A stretch of DNA of 64,000 nucleotides from Symploca sp. SIO3C6 (GCA_010692425.1 JAAHHJ010000001.1:593233-657232); one strand, 5' to 3'; counted from the first letter of the stretch, positions 18,689-27,256 are shown. A program made the numbers and translations. Notes: a model not told the origin generated them from the sequence alone.

Positions 18689-18892
18689 ACTGCAATTCCT
18701 TGTCCAAATATCAATCTACTCCAATATGGCACAGGAAAAAACAGGTTAGCTAATTATGATTTAGGCAAGACAATCCTTTAAACCCTAGTTGTTTGTAGTA
18801 GTAATTCATAAATTACCGCTACCTTAGACATTTTTTGTGTAAGTCACTTTTATTTTAAGCGATCGCTCACCAGGGAAGAGAGTAGGGGCCAG

Positions 18893-18946
18893 TGATTTAA
18901 GTTACTTGCTGAAGGAGCAACTGAGTAGTTTCGACTATCGAAGACG
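18893..18946 (+). pseudogene. Remnant of a PhnE-type permease C-terminus
   Basis: An open stretch reads [18 protein letters not shown]. This matches the C-terminus of the fused permease at 13679-13730 ([18 protein letters not shown]) at both protein and DNA level. Nothing upstream continues the gene. The rest of the 18689-19472 gap holds a MITE-like copy and a heptamer array. Confidence 0.72.
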
Positions 18947-18998
18947 TCACCATAGTTTCTGGCACATCTGCCCAAGCCTCATCACTTATTACTTATTA

Positions 18999-19109
18999 TA
19001 GCGCTACGCGCAAGGCTCCAGGGCAGAATGCTCCAAGGCAGAAGGCAGAAGGCAGAATTTGACAAAGTTCTAGCAATTTAGCTTGTCCTAACCTTAATAC
19101 GTACTGCTA
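18999..19109 (+). mobile_element. MITE-like element, copy B, inserted in a heptamer array
   Basis: A 111-bp element with imperfect terminal inverted repeats TAGCGCTACG and CGTACTGCTA (8 of 10 match as inverse complements), flanked by TA at 18997-18998 and 19110-19111. Removing the element and one TA restores an uninterrupted ACTTATT heptamer array. The interior holds GGCAGAA units. Confidence 0.88.
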
Positions 19110-19250
19110 TACTTATTACTTATTACTTCTTACTTATTACTTATTACTTCTTACTTATTACTTCTTACTTCTTACTTATTACTTCTTACTTATTACTTCT
19201 TACTTCTTACTTCTTACTTCTTACTTCTTACTTCTTACTTCTTACTTCTT
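19110..19250. repeat. TTACTTA/TTACTTC heptamer array
   Basis: About 20 heptamers of two variants (TACTTAT and TACTTCT). They are mixed in the left half and uniformly TACTTCT on the right, as expected from unit-by-unit slippage or conversion. A few units of the same array lie left of the MITE-like element. Confidence 0.93.
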
Positions 19251-19472
19251 ACTGAAAAAGTACAGATATTACTAACAGAAAATTATCTCCAAAAAAAATA
19301 TATGAATTCTCGCTTAAAGCCCGTATTCTCAATTTTTGCTTTCGGAGGCTTTTAACGAAAGTTTTTAGAGCCAACTCAGCTTTAATCGCACGCCACTAAC
19401 ATAAATCCCGAACAACCAAATTTGAGACAAGCTCGCGATAGACTATATCAAAGACGGTCTGAATCAAAAAAT

Positions 19473-20579
19473 ATGTCTAAACAGCGCGTCAATAACTTCC
19501 TATCTAACCTGGCGCTAATTGTCGCCACTGGCTTACTACTGACGTTGCTATGGCAGTTGAAAAGTCTGTTAGTGATACTAATGATTGCCGTGGTACTAGC
19601 TTCTACTCTAGCACCAACCATCAATGCTGCCGAAAAATTGAGGATTCCTAGGTGGCTAGGAGTCGTCTTCGTGTATTTAGGTTTACTTGCCACCTTAATT
19701 GGACTTGGTATACTAATAGGCCCAACTGTAGCTGAGCAAATTCAGCGCCTCGTGCGAAGATTACCAGGCTATTTAGAGGTTTTGGAAGTGCTGCTCGACA
19801 ATTGGGCAATGCGCCTTGGTATCACAGAACCACTTGTTAGTCAACTGTTTGATACTCAAACCATTACCAATTGGGTAATTCGCTCCAGTCAGGAATTGCT
19901 AGTGCGCTCCTATGGAGTGACGCGGGGCATCCTCGGTGTTGTCATTGCCCTGATTCTGGTAGTCTTCTTTTCCGGCTATATGCTCTCCGGCTCCCGCAAA
20001 TTAATTAAAGGATTGGTGAGTTTATTTCCTAAACCCTGGGATGAGCGTTTGGCAGCACAGGTAGAACCGATGAGCAAACGTATGGGAGCTTATATTCAAG
20101 GGCGAGTAGCAGTTTCAGGCATTTTAGCTATTGCAATTACCTTTGGTTTAGGATTCTTAGGGCTGTCAGAATTTGCTCTCGGCTTGGGAGTTATTGCTGG
20201 CGTAACTAATTTAATTCCTTTCATTGGGCCAGTTTTAGGGGCAATTCCAGCTTTAATAGTAGCGATTGCTAAAGGAGGATGGACTTTCTGGTGGGTATTT
20301 CTGTTATTTGTAATTATTCAGAATATAGAAACTTATATCCTTGATCCTTTGCTAGTTGGTCCTCAAGTAAAAGTTCACCCTTTCTATCAACTACTGGCAG
20401 TAATTGGCGGTACTCAAGTTTTGGGAATTATTGGTGCCTTGATTGTTCCTCCTTGGGTTGCCGGGACTGCCGTATTATTGGAGAATCTTTACTTGAAACC
20501 AAAAATATTAGCAGAGCAACAAACCATAGCCATTAATTCTCCTACTAATCAAGAAAAAACTCCCAGCTATCATCAATAA
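19473..20579 (+). CDS. AI-2E family transporter (PF01594-type permease)
   Basis: A 368-residue integral membrane protein of the AI-2E/UPF0118 family. It has two N-terminal membrane segments from about residue 8, an extended soluble stretch with VAEQIQRLVRRLPGYL, and five or more C-terminal segments including the family signature region GVIAGVTNLIPFIGPVLGAI. Family members export small molecules or exchange ions; the substrate here cannot be read from sequence. The open frame begins at a TTG at 19422, but the ATG at 19473 (MSKQRVNNFL) gives a normal N-terminus, so I use it. No strong ribosome binding site is visible. Its 3' end faces the four-gene DGD operon across an inverted heptamer array. 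Confidence 0.9.
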   Translation: MSKQRVNNFLSNLALIVATGLLLTLLWQLKSLLVILMIAVVLASTLAPTINAAEKLRIPRWLGVVFVYLGLLATLIGLGILIGPTVAEQIQRLVRRLPGYLEVLEVLLDNWAMRLGITEPLVSQLFDTQTITNWVIRSSQELLVRSYGVTRGILGVVIALILVVFFSGYMLSGSRKLIKGLVSLFPKPWDERLAAQVEPMSKRMGAYIQGRVAVSGILAIAITFGLGFLGLSEFALGLGVIAGVTNLIPFIGPVLGAIPALIVAIAKGGWTFWWVFLLFVIIQNIETYILDPLLVGPQVKVHPFYQLLAVIGGTQVLGIIGALIVPPWVAGTAVLLENLYLKPKILAEQQTIAINSPTNQEKTPSYHQ

Positions 20580-20582
20580 AAA

Positions 20583-20772
20583 GAGTGTTCATGGTTCATT
20601 GGGAAAGAATGTTCATTGTTCATAGTTGATTGTTCATTGGGAATGTATACCACAACTATCGAATACAAACCCAATGAGCAATGAGCAATGAGCAATGAAC
20701 CATGAGCAATGAACCATGAGCAATGAACCATGAGCAATGAACCATGAGCAATGAACCATGAGCAATGAACCA
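20583..20772. repeat. Inverted ATGAACC/ATGAGCA arrays around a conserved core
   Basis: GTTCATT-type units (20586-20641) and ATGAGCA/ATGAACC units (20672-20772) are in opposite orientation around a core that includes ATACCACAACTATCG. The same core and layout recur at 25999-26178. The array fills the whole gap between two convergent genes and runs to the stop codon of the second. Confidence 0.9.
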
Positions 20773-21519
20773 CTAACCCAACCAACCTAGAATCGCCCTG
20801 GCAATCCTATGTTCCCAGAGTTGGGATGATAACAAACTTGCCAATAGCCGACGTAAAGCCCAACGGCTAAAGACTGGTAGAATTGGAAGTAACAAGCGTT
20901 TAAAGCCTTGTTGTAATAACCACAACATTACTGGCGGTCCTAGCAGTAGCCAGGGGTTGTCAAGTATATTCTGCACGTAGGGAATTACCGAACTTGCTAC
21001 ACTCAGACCAGATAAACCCCAAGAGAGCCGATTCACGTTCAATAATGCCCCTATACGCAGCTTAGCCAGCAGTTGATCAATCAGCCAGTAATGAGCCGAA
21101 GCCAGCTGGTGGACAAAATCTGGATTCTCTAGACAATCGTTCCTAATTTGGTGCAATATATCTCCATCAATGCTAATAACACTGCGCATCATTGCTTCTT
21201 GAGAGTCATTTCCTGTATCATAATAAGTGCAAAATGTCAAATCAGATTGACGGAGATTACCAAAGCTAATTAGGGCATAATAGCGCAACTCTGCTAACCA
21301 ATGCCTAGAAACCTCAAGTTTATAACCTATATCTTGTGCTTGTTGAATTTCCTTAAGGAGATTTTGATCTAAATTGAAGCGAATGCCGTGAAACCGCACC
21401 CAAGAGCGACGAACTTGCTCTTTATCAAATGTTATGTATTGCTCTAGATTTAGACCGTTGCGATGTCCAACCTGTTGAGAGCGCTTTCTGAAAATCCTTC
21501 GAAAAAAATTGTACCACAC
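20773..21519 (-). CDS. Unrecognised membrane-associated protein of the DGD operon (fourth gene)
   Basis: I do not recognise the family. The protein has 248 residues: a basic N-terminus, a soluble middle, the motif SVISIDGDILHQI (about 115-127), and a hydrophobic C-terminal part (about 165-225) with probably two membrane segments, ending in a basic/Leu-rich helix. The DGD(I/V) motif followed by an amphipathic helix is shared with the three upstream genes. The start is a GTG (21519) preceded by AAGGATTTTTCTGCC. Only 24 bases separate it from the upstream gene, so it is translated from the same mRNA. It may be the membrane anchor of a complex formed by the operon (inference). Confidence 0.75.
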   Translation of the reverse strand: MWYNFFRRIFRKRSQQVGHRNGLNLEQYITFDKEQVRRSWVRFHGIRFNLDQNLLKEIQQAQDIGYKLEVSRHWLAELRYYALISFGNLRQSDLTFCTYYDTGNDSQEAMMRSVISIDGDILHQIRNDCLENPDFVHQLASAHYWLIDQLLAKLRIGALLNVNRLSWGLSGLSVASSVIPYVQNILDNPWLLLGPPVMLWLLQQGFKRLLLPILPVFSRWALRRLLASLLSSQLWEHRIARAILGWLG

Positions 21520-21543
21520 GGCAGAAAAATCCTTATTTTGCCG

Positions 21544-22419
21544 TTAATTTTTAGATGAATTCCAGGGCAATACATTCTGGACAAAAGGCTGTCTCAGTGA
21601 AGCTTGCACTAAACCAATAATAAACTGCAACAGTCCCCGCCACTGCTTTTCACCAGCAGAAACACCACTCCTGTGAATTTCTAGAATCATATCTCGATGA
21701 GGATGATCAAAAATCTCTTGAGAATAACGGTTGATAACATCACCATCTAATTGTACTACTGTTTGGGCGTATATTATATCTGTCTTCACAGCCTTTTGAA
21801 TCACCTCTAAGTCAACATTACCAATTTGCTCATCCTGCTTTTTATGCAGTGCTTTGTTACGATTATCCAACGCTGATTTGAGTTCACTTAGCTTGCGTAA
21901 ACTCCTCAAAAAGCGCCCATTGCTGAGAATTGCTTTTGCTTTCAAAATTTCATCAGAGTTAGTAGGATGAAAAGGGTCTGGTAATAGCGTTTGTATTTGA
22001 TCTAATTCTACTTCCGGGTCAGTTAAGATATGATTATCCTCTCCAGCTCTATTCAAAACCTTGGGTTCGTAGAACTCTGAGCTTGGGTCACTGACAATTA
22101 AAGTGTATTCTAGTTCTAAGTTTTTGCGTAAATCAAGATAGCGTTCATGCAGAGATTCGTGAACATTATTGTTCTCAAGATACTGTTTCGAGATCGGATA
22201 AAGATCCCGGTAAGCTTGCCAAGCAATGAACTTTTCACCAGTAATTTGTGCGACAACCATGGTGTTAACTTCTAAGGCGGTGATATCGATGAGAACCTCA
22301 CCCAAAGAATGCACAAACTCATTGAAACTTTGACCCAGATTAGATGCAACCGATTTTCTTTTAGTTGGCTGTGTGGTTTCAGTCATTTCTGTAATATTGT
22401 TTTGCCTTGTATTGTTCAC
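21544..22419 (-). CDS. Unrecognised protein of the DGD operon (third gene), 291 aa
   Basis: I do not recognise the family. It is a soluble, helical protein. Near the N-terminus is LIDITALEVNTMVVAQITG; the middle is charged and helical; toward the C-terminus comes TVVQLDGDVINRYSQEIFD, the motif shared with its neighbours, then a hydrophobic stretch (LLQFIIGLVQASL). The GTG at 22419 is 24 bases from the upstream stop. An ATG at 22386 (MTETTQ) is the alternative start, and I cannot decide between them. Close spacing on both sides supports one transcript with the genes before and after. Confidence 0.72.
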   Translation of the reverse strand: MNNTRQNNITEMTETTQPTKRKSVASNLGQSFNEFVHSLGEVLIDITALEVNTMVVAQITGEKFIAWQAYRDLYPISKQYLENNNVHESLHERYLDLRKNLELEYTLIVSDPSSEFYEPKVLNRAGEDNHILTDPEVELDQIQTLLPDPFHPTNSDEILKAKAILSNGRFLRSLRKLSELKSALDNRNKALHKKQDEQIGNVDLEVIQKAVKTDIIYAQTVVQLDGDVINRYSQEIFDHPHRDMILEIHRSGVSAGEKQWRGLLQFIIGLVQASLRQPFVQNVLPWNSSKN

Positions 22420-22443
22420 AGCTTCCAGTTTGCTTATTCCTAA

Positions 22444-23745
22444 TTATTCTGAATTATCAGATTTTTCTGAATCTGTCTGAGTCGCTGGCGATTCACTTTC
22501 TGCAGAAGACACTTCCCTGTTGTCACTTGATACTTCCTGAGACTGATTAGTCTTAGCAGAAGTATCGTTTGCTGGAGAAATCGAGTCTGTGGAATTGAGT
22601 TGTTCTGGAAGGGTAGCTTGCTCAAAACCAGCATATTCTGCAAATTCATCCCAGTCCTCTTCAGTATCTAATTCAGCTGCTGAATCTTGGATTTCTGGTG
22701 CTAATTCCAAAGGATCGAATTCTTCAACTAACTCATTCCAACCTTCATCTTCTTCTAAATCCCAAGATTCTCCATCTTCAACTGAGGTATCCCCAGACTC
22801 ATATTCTTCAAAAATCCAGTCATCCCAGTCTTGATCATTTTCAAAAACATCTATGGATGAAGTACTAGAAGTTGACTCCTCTAGGAGAGTTTGTTGTTCT
22901 GGTTCAACTACGTAGTCCCAGTCTTGGTCTAGAGGTGATTTAGTATTATCAATATCTTCTCCAGGGAAAGTCTCTATATCCTGATTAACCTGATTTGATG
23001 GCGCTGATTCTAACCAGGATTCTTGTTGATCTTCCTCTTCCCAATCGTACTCCATATTTGAGTCTGGAGTCTTGGGCGTTGATGGCGGCATTGGAGGTAA
23101 TGATTCGAGCCAATCCGAGACAGAATCATCGCTATCTTGCCCATAAGTATCTTCTTCAAAAACCTCTGGAGTATCTATCGATGTGGAAGGAAATTGGTTA
23201 GATTCAATGAAGTTTGGTGATGGCACCGGAGCAACATCAACATCAAATACCTCATCCGTACCATAAACAGAATCATATTGCTCCCAATCTGGAGAATCGA
23301 TTACCCATCCAGCCTCAGGAGCATCGTCTCCTGGTGGTAAGAGTTGCCCCTCAAAATCAGATGTTTCTGGGGTAAGAGAGGGAGTAGATGCACCTTGGCG
23401 GTGCATAGTTACCAAAACCTCAAAAATTCTTTGTAAACTCTTGAGGTTGCTATAGATAATCTCTTGCCCTTGAGCAACTTGATCTAGATGAAATTGTCTT
23501 AACTCTCTGTAGGGACCACTGGCGATAAATTGATCCCCAACCTCATTATTAATATCGCCATCAATCATATTGATGCGGGTGCGCAAGCGATAGCCATGTC
23601 TTGCTTGTTCTGGATCCACATTATCTGGGCCGGAAACTACCCAGGTAGTAATTCTCAAATCTACAGCTTCACCCACTGCTAAGGCAAAAGCCTCAGCAAT
23701 CTTGCCTGCCCTAAGTTTTCTTCTAAATTCGTCGCTCGATGCCAT
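22444..23745 (-). CDS. Unrecognised protein of the DGD operon (second gene), acidic Trp-rich tail
   Basis: The first 115 or so residues are paralogous to the first gene of the operon: SDEFRRKLRAGKI..., ITTWV, RTRINMIDGDINNEVGDQF, then FHLDQVAQGQEIIYSNL. Residues about 120-433 are disordered-looking, very acidic, Ser/Pro-rich, and hold many short (D/E)W(D/E) patterns such as DWDDWIFEEYE, SWDLEEDEGW and DWDEFAEY. Such acidic-aromatic motifs often act as docking peptides, so the tail could recruit partners to the folded domain (inference). The ATG at 23745 has no strong ribosome binding site. The next gene follows after 24 bases. Confidence 0.75.
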   Translation of the reverse strand: MASSDEFRRKLRAGKIAEAFALAVGEAVDLRITTWVVSGPDNVDPEQARHGYRLRTRINMIDGDINNEVGDQFIASGPYRELRQFHLDQVAQGQEIIYSNLKSLQRIFEVLVTMHRQGASTPSLTPETSDFEGQLLPPGDDAPEAGWVIDSPDWEQYDSVYGTDEVFDVDVAPVPSPNFIESNQFPSTSIDTPEVFEEDTYGQDSDDSVSDWLESLPPMPPSTPKTPDSNMEYDWEEEDQQESWLESAPSNQVNQDIETFPGEDIDNTKSPLDQDWDYVVEPEQQTLLEESTSSTSSIDVFENDQDWDDWIFEEYESGDTSVEDGESWDLEEDEGWNELVEEFDPLELAPEIQDSAAELDTEEDWDEFAEYAGFEQATLPEQLNSTDSISPANDTSAKTNQSQEVSSDNREVSSAESESPATQTDSEKSDNSE

Positions 23746-23917
23746 GATTATAAGCTGTCACGCATTTTATTTGTGTATTCAATAAGAGATAGAAAAGATT
23801 TGAATAATCCTCCTGCAATGGAAAAATATAGACTTTAAATGCACAGTAGCTTATTTAAACAGGTCTCGGGGAGTTTGCCGAAAAAAAGCGCTACATTCTT
23901 GGTAATACCTGCCAAGA

Positions 23918-24358
23918 TCAGGGTAGCTTGTCTTGATTAGAAGGGTATAGGAAAGAACCTCGCTCTCGGAACTTACGCGAAATTTTCGGCAACTGGGTCA
24001 TTGTTGTTTTGCTAGTCAAAATAAATAACTGTTGCAAGTTTCCCAGATTTTGATAAATAATCCGGCGTCCTTGTTGCATCTGCTCAATGTGAAAAGGTCG
24101 CAATTCAGTGTAAAGACCATTACCCACAAACTGAGAACCAACTTGGTTGTCAATATTACCATCAACGATATTGATGCGAGTGTGAATACTAGCATCAGCA
24201 GTCGGTTGGGCTGGTGCAGTTGGATCCTGAATGTCTGGATTAGAAGAACACACCCAGGTAGTAATTTTCAACTCAATGGCTTCTTCCAATGCCAGATTGA
24301 TGGCATCAAAAATTTCTCCTGCCTTGAGTTTGGCTTTGAATTCGTCGCTAATTCCCAT
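23918..24358 (-). CDS. Unrecognised small protein of the DGD operon (first gene)
   Basis: A 146-residue soluble protein, the minimal form of the family: SDEFKAKLKAGEIFDAINLALEE opens it in part (shared with the next gene), then ITTWVC, a Pro/Ala-rich loop, HTRINIVDGNIDNQVGSQF, and an amphipathic C-terminal helix. Here the DGD motif is DGN. The open frame starts at a TTG (24376), but the ATG at 24358 is preceded by AGGAAG four bases away and gives MGISDEFK, matching the paralogue's N-terminus, so I use it. It is first in the operon; a 172-base gap separates it from the second gene, so an internal promoter or partial termination is possible. Confidence 0.77.
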   Translation of the reverse strand: MGISDEFKAKLKAGEIFDAINLALEEAIELKITTWVCSSNPDIQDPTAPAQPTADASIHTRINIVDGNIDNQVGSQFVGNGLYTELRPFHIEQMQQGRRIIYQNLGNLQQLFILTSKTTMTQLPKISRKFRERGSFLYPSNQDKLP

Positions 24359-24440
24359 AATGCTTCCTGAACTCAAGCTTAGACTAGACGTGACTTGAAT
24401 GTAGCAAAGATTCGCCTAAGTTTAACAAAATTATCTGGCA

Positions 24441-24511
24441 CGGTGGGAGGGAGATGGGGAGATGGGGAGATGGGGGGAGGGGGAGACGGGGAGAGGGGGA
24501 GATGGGGAAAG
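24441..24511. repeat. GGGGAGAT octamer array
   Basis: About eight units of GATGGGGA and variants in the gap between mog and the DGD operon. No gene lies in this gap. Confidence 0.92.
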
Positions 24512-24598
24512 ACAGATAGGGTGACACCAAATTGTCAATTGCTATATATTAACTGTTCAGTTTCAATTTACTGTGAACCATGAACTATGAATAAATAC

Positions 24599-25126
24599 TC
24601 AGCGTTTTGGTCGAAAAACTTTGATCACATCTGGGTTACACTCTAGATAAGGACCTTCAATAAGATCGATGCAATAGGGAATAGCTGGAAAAACTGCCTC
24701 CAAACATTCTTTAATTGATTTGGGTTTGCCTGGGAGATTGACTATTAAGCCCTTGCCTCGGATACCAGCAGTTTGTCGTGAGAGGATAGCCGTGGGGACA
24801 TATTGTAAAGATACCGAACGCATTAGTTCCCCAAATCCTGGTAGCATTTTCTGACAAACTGCCTCAATGGCCTCTGGCGTCACGTCTCTAGGAGCAGGGC
24901 CAGTGCCACCAGTAGTAATTACCAAGCAACATCCGGCTTGATCAATCATATTTTTCAATTCTGTTTCAATGCGGTGTTGGTCATCTGGAACTACTCTGTA
25001 TACAGAATTCCACTCACTGGTTAAATACTCTCTGAGCAAATCAATCACTGCTTTTCCAGAGAGATCTTCGTAAATTCCTGCACTAGCACGGTCTGAGGCA
25101 GTTAGAATCCCTACTTTTATGCTCAT
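24599..25126 (-). CDS. mog: Molybdopterin adenylyltransferase (MogA/MoaB family)
   Basis: Adenylates molybdopterin ahead of molybdate insertion in molybdenum cofactor synthesis. The protein has 175 residues, a normal length for the single-domain family. The N-terminus KVGILTASDRASAGIYEDLSG, read in parts, and the nucleotide-binding motif ITTGGTGPAPRDVTPEA are diagnostic, and LPGKPKSIKECLEAVFPAIP is the usual C-terminal signature. The ATG has a weak upstream purine stretch. No other cofactor gene is adjacent. The lipoprotein at 26171 has a sulfite-oxidase-like fold, but I cannot show that it uses the cofactor. Confidence 0.93.
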   Translation of the reverse strand: MSIKVGILTASDRASAGIYEDLSGKAVIDLLREYLTSEWNSVYRVVPDDQHRIETELKNMIDQAGCCLVITTGGTGPAPRDVTPEAIEAVCQKMLPGFGELMRSVSLQYVPTAILSRQTAGIRGKGLIVNLPGKPKSIKECLEAVFPAIPYCIDLIEGPYLECNPDVIKVFRPKR

Positions 25127-25384
25127 TCTACAACTCTTTTTGGCTAATACTATTGTGCTTGATTCTGGCTAGAGTTGGATTACTGAAATTGTTTACTGGT
25201 AAGACTTTTCCAATTCCAGCTCTCTAAGAATTTTGCAATAATCCCCATCTCCTCCTACCTTGGCTAATCCAAACTTCCAGAGTTACCTATTCTTTAACTT
25301 GCCATTCCCTCGATCAAAAGTTGTGGCATTTTTCGCAATAGTAGAGCAAGATAGTGGGCAGCACAGTAAATCAGGAGTTTAACG

Positions 25385-25969
25385 ATGGCGCAAACTGCTT
25401 CAACAATGTTGCCTTTAGGCACCAAAGCACCAGAGTTTCAATTACCAGATGTTGTATCTGGCAAGACAATTGCTTTGGATAGCTTTGCTGGCAAGCTAGG
25501 ATTACTAGTAATGTTTATCTGCCGCCACTGCCCATTCGTTAAGCATGTGCAGCAAGAATTAGCCCAGATTGGTAAAGACTACAACAATACTGACCTCGGT
25601 ATTGTTGCAATTAGCGCTAACGACGCCGCCAATTACCCAAATGATGCCCCTGATTCCCTCAAGGAAATGGCGCAACAGTTGGCATTTACCTTTCCCTTGT
25701 GCTATGACGAAACTCAGGAGACCACTAAAGCCTATACTGCAGCTTGCACTCCAGACTTCTTTGTCTTTGATAACAAACAGCAGTTAGTTTACCGGGGTCA
25801 ACTAGACGACAGCCGCCCTAGTAATAATCTACCAGTCACCGGTAAAGATTTAAGAGCCGCCCTGGAAGCACTGCTCTCTGGTGAGACAATCAACCCTGAG
25901 CAAAAGCCTAGTATTGGCTGCAATATTAAGTGGAAACCAGGGAACGAACCAGCCTATTTTGGCGTCTAG
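25385..25969 (+). CDS. Thioredoxin-fold peroxiredoxin-like protein
   Basis: A 194-residue thioredoxin-family protein of the AhpC/TSA-like group common in cyanobacteria. The redox motif is CRHCPFVKH (a CxxC pair) after strand GLLVMFI. The cis-Pro region is CTPDFFVF. A conserved C-terminal Cys lies in PSIGCNIKWKPGNEP. It is probably a cytoplasmic thiol-disulfide or peroxide-reducing enzyme; the substrate is unknown. The start is clear: CAGGAGTTTAACG precedes the ATG. The gene is single, with a repeat-filled gap downstream. Confidence 0.88.
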   Translation: MAQTASTMLPLGTKAPEFQLPDVVSGKTIALDSFAGKLGLLVMFICRHCPFVKHVQQELAQIGKDYNNTDLGIVAISANDAANYPNDAPDSLKEMAQQLAFTFPLCYDETQETTKAYTAACTPDFFVFDNKQQLVYRGQLDDSRPSNNLPVTGKDLRAALEALLSGETINPEQKPSIGCNIKWKPGNEPAYFGV

Positions 25970-25998
25970 AAAATCGATTCAGCAAGAAATATTTTGGT

Positions 25999-26178
25999 AA
26001 AGAATGTTCATAGTTCATTGTTAATTGTTCATTGGGAAAGACAGTTCCTAGTTCATTGTTGATTGTTCATTGGGGATGCATACCACAACTGCCAAATACT
26101 TTTCCCAATGAACCACGAACCATGAACCATGAGCTATGAGCTATGAACCGTCAACCATGAACCATGAACCATGAACAG
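25999..26178. repeat. Inverted ATGAACC/TTCATTG arrays around a conserved core (second copy)
   Basis: Same plan as 20583-20772: TTCATTG units on the left, a core containing ATACCACAACTGCC, and ATGAACC units on the right, plus a shared GTTCATTGGGAAAGA segment. The right array supplies the ATG of the lipoprotein gene at 26171. Confidence 0.9.
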
Positions 26179-27256
26179 GTTTCTGATTACTCCAGTGCCT
26201 GGTGCCCACAAAAAAGACAAAATAGTAAGCAAGAAGACTTTTACCTCCACTGTTTTGCTCTTTGCCTGCTTCAATTTGACAGCCTACCTGAGTGGATGTA
26301 ACAAGCAACCAACAACTGATCAATTGCAGAAATGGCAGCAAGAGGCAATTGCTCGTAATCAGGAGATGGTTGCCACTCACCAACAAAATCCTCAATCTAA
26401 CTCAGAGTGGCAACTGAAGATTGAGGGAAAAAACTCAACGGGCCAGCAAATTCAATTAAGTTTGTCGAAACTTCAGACGCTGGCAAACACATCAATCCAG
26501 ACACAGGAGCCTCACAATACAACTACTCCTGAAGCAATTGTTAGCTTTCGTGGTGTTCCTGTCTCAACGCTGCTTGATGAGTTTGGGGTTGACACTGATG
26601 TTAAGGAGGTGACTTTTGTTAGCTACGATGGTTATCGAGCTACAGTAAGTATCGAGGATTTGCGTCAATATCCGATTCTTATTGCCCTAGAGCGTAATGG
26701 CAAAGAAATTGCTCGCTCTGAAGGGGGGCCTCTTTACCTAGTATTTCCCTATAGTGACTTTCCGCAGCTCCAGTCCAAGTATCGAGAACGTTTTTGGGCA
26801 TTTTATCTCACCAATATAGTTCTAGGCACTGAACCAATACAACTACAAGTTGGTAAACGTTTCTTAGACGAGACTTTCCTCCAACAATTGCCACAAGTTA
26901 CCATTGAAGAAGCTGTTGGCTACCGCATTGGTTGGCCAGTCAGTAAGACCAAACTCCAGGGAGTGCTAGTGCGCGATGTTTTAGCAGCTGCTGGTCTTCA
27001 AATTCCCAAAAATGGTGCAGTTATTATTCAGGGTAAGTCGCCAGTATACAGCGACGCTGCTAATCCGATTCGCATAGAGGCATCTGAACTCAACAGCTGC
27101 GATATTCTTTTAGCCACCCATTGGGGCGAAGATGCTCAACCCATACCGGCGAAAATGGGCGGGCCTTTGACTTTAGCCCTCGCTTCTGATTGTCACATTC
27201 AGTCTGACAATAATTTTTGGGTGACCTTTGTAGAGAAGCTAGAGGTTACACCTTGA
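26171..27256 (+). CDS. Lipoprotein with sulfite-oxidase-like (molybdopterin-binding-type) domains
   Basis: A 361-residue exported lipoprotein. After a long basic N-terminus, a hydrophobic segment ends in the lipobox LSGC, with the lipidated Cys at 43. Two related beta-rich domains follow, resembling the oxidoreductase molybdopterin-binding fold: FRGVPVSTLLDEFG...FVSYDGYRATV, and a second with LQGVLVRDVLAAAG. I do not see the Cys that would ligate molybdenum in the first domain, so it may be a ligand-binding rather than catalytic version. The ATG lies in a heptamer array with no ribosome binding site. Its stop overlaps the TTG start of the cyclase gene (TTGA), so the two are probably translationally coupled. 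A role as extracytoplasmic sensor partner of the cyclase is inferred. Confidence 0.8.
   Translation: MNRFLITPVPGAHKKDKIVSKKTFTSTVLLFACFNLTAYLSGCNKQPTTDQLQKWQQEAIARNQEMVATHQQNPQSNSEWQLKIEGKNSTGQQIQLSLSKLQTLANTSIQTQEPHNTTTPEAIVSFRGVPVSTLLDEFGVDTDVKEVTFVSYDGYRATVSIEDLRQYPILIALERNGKEIARSEGGPLYLVFPYSDFPQLQSKYRERFWAFYLTNIVLGTEPIQLQVGKRFLDETFLQQLPQVTIEEAVGYRIGWPVSKTKLQGVLVRDVLAAAGLQIPKNGAVIIQGKSPVYSDAANPIRIEASELNSCDILLATHWGEDAQPIPAKMGGPLTLALASDCHIQSDNNFWVTFVEKLEVTP

Noticed and set aside
19110..19250. Heptamer array as a CRISPR or origin iteron array
   Set aside because: No spacers, no DnaA-box pattern, and the same repeat occurs at many unrelated gene ends.
24599..27256. Mog and the lipoprotein as one molybdenum-enzyme unit
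   Set aside because: They are on opposite strands with a gene between, and the lipoprotein seems to lack the Cys ligand for molybdenum.
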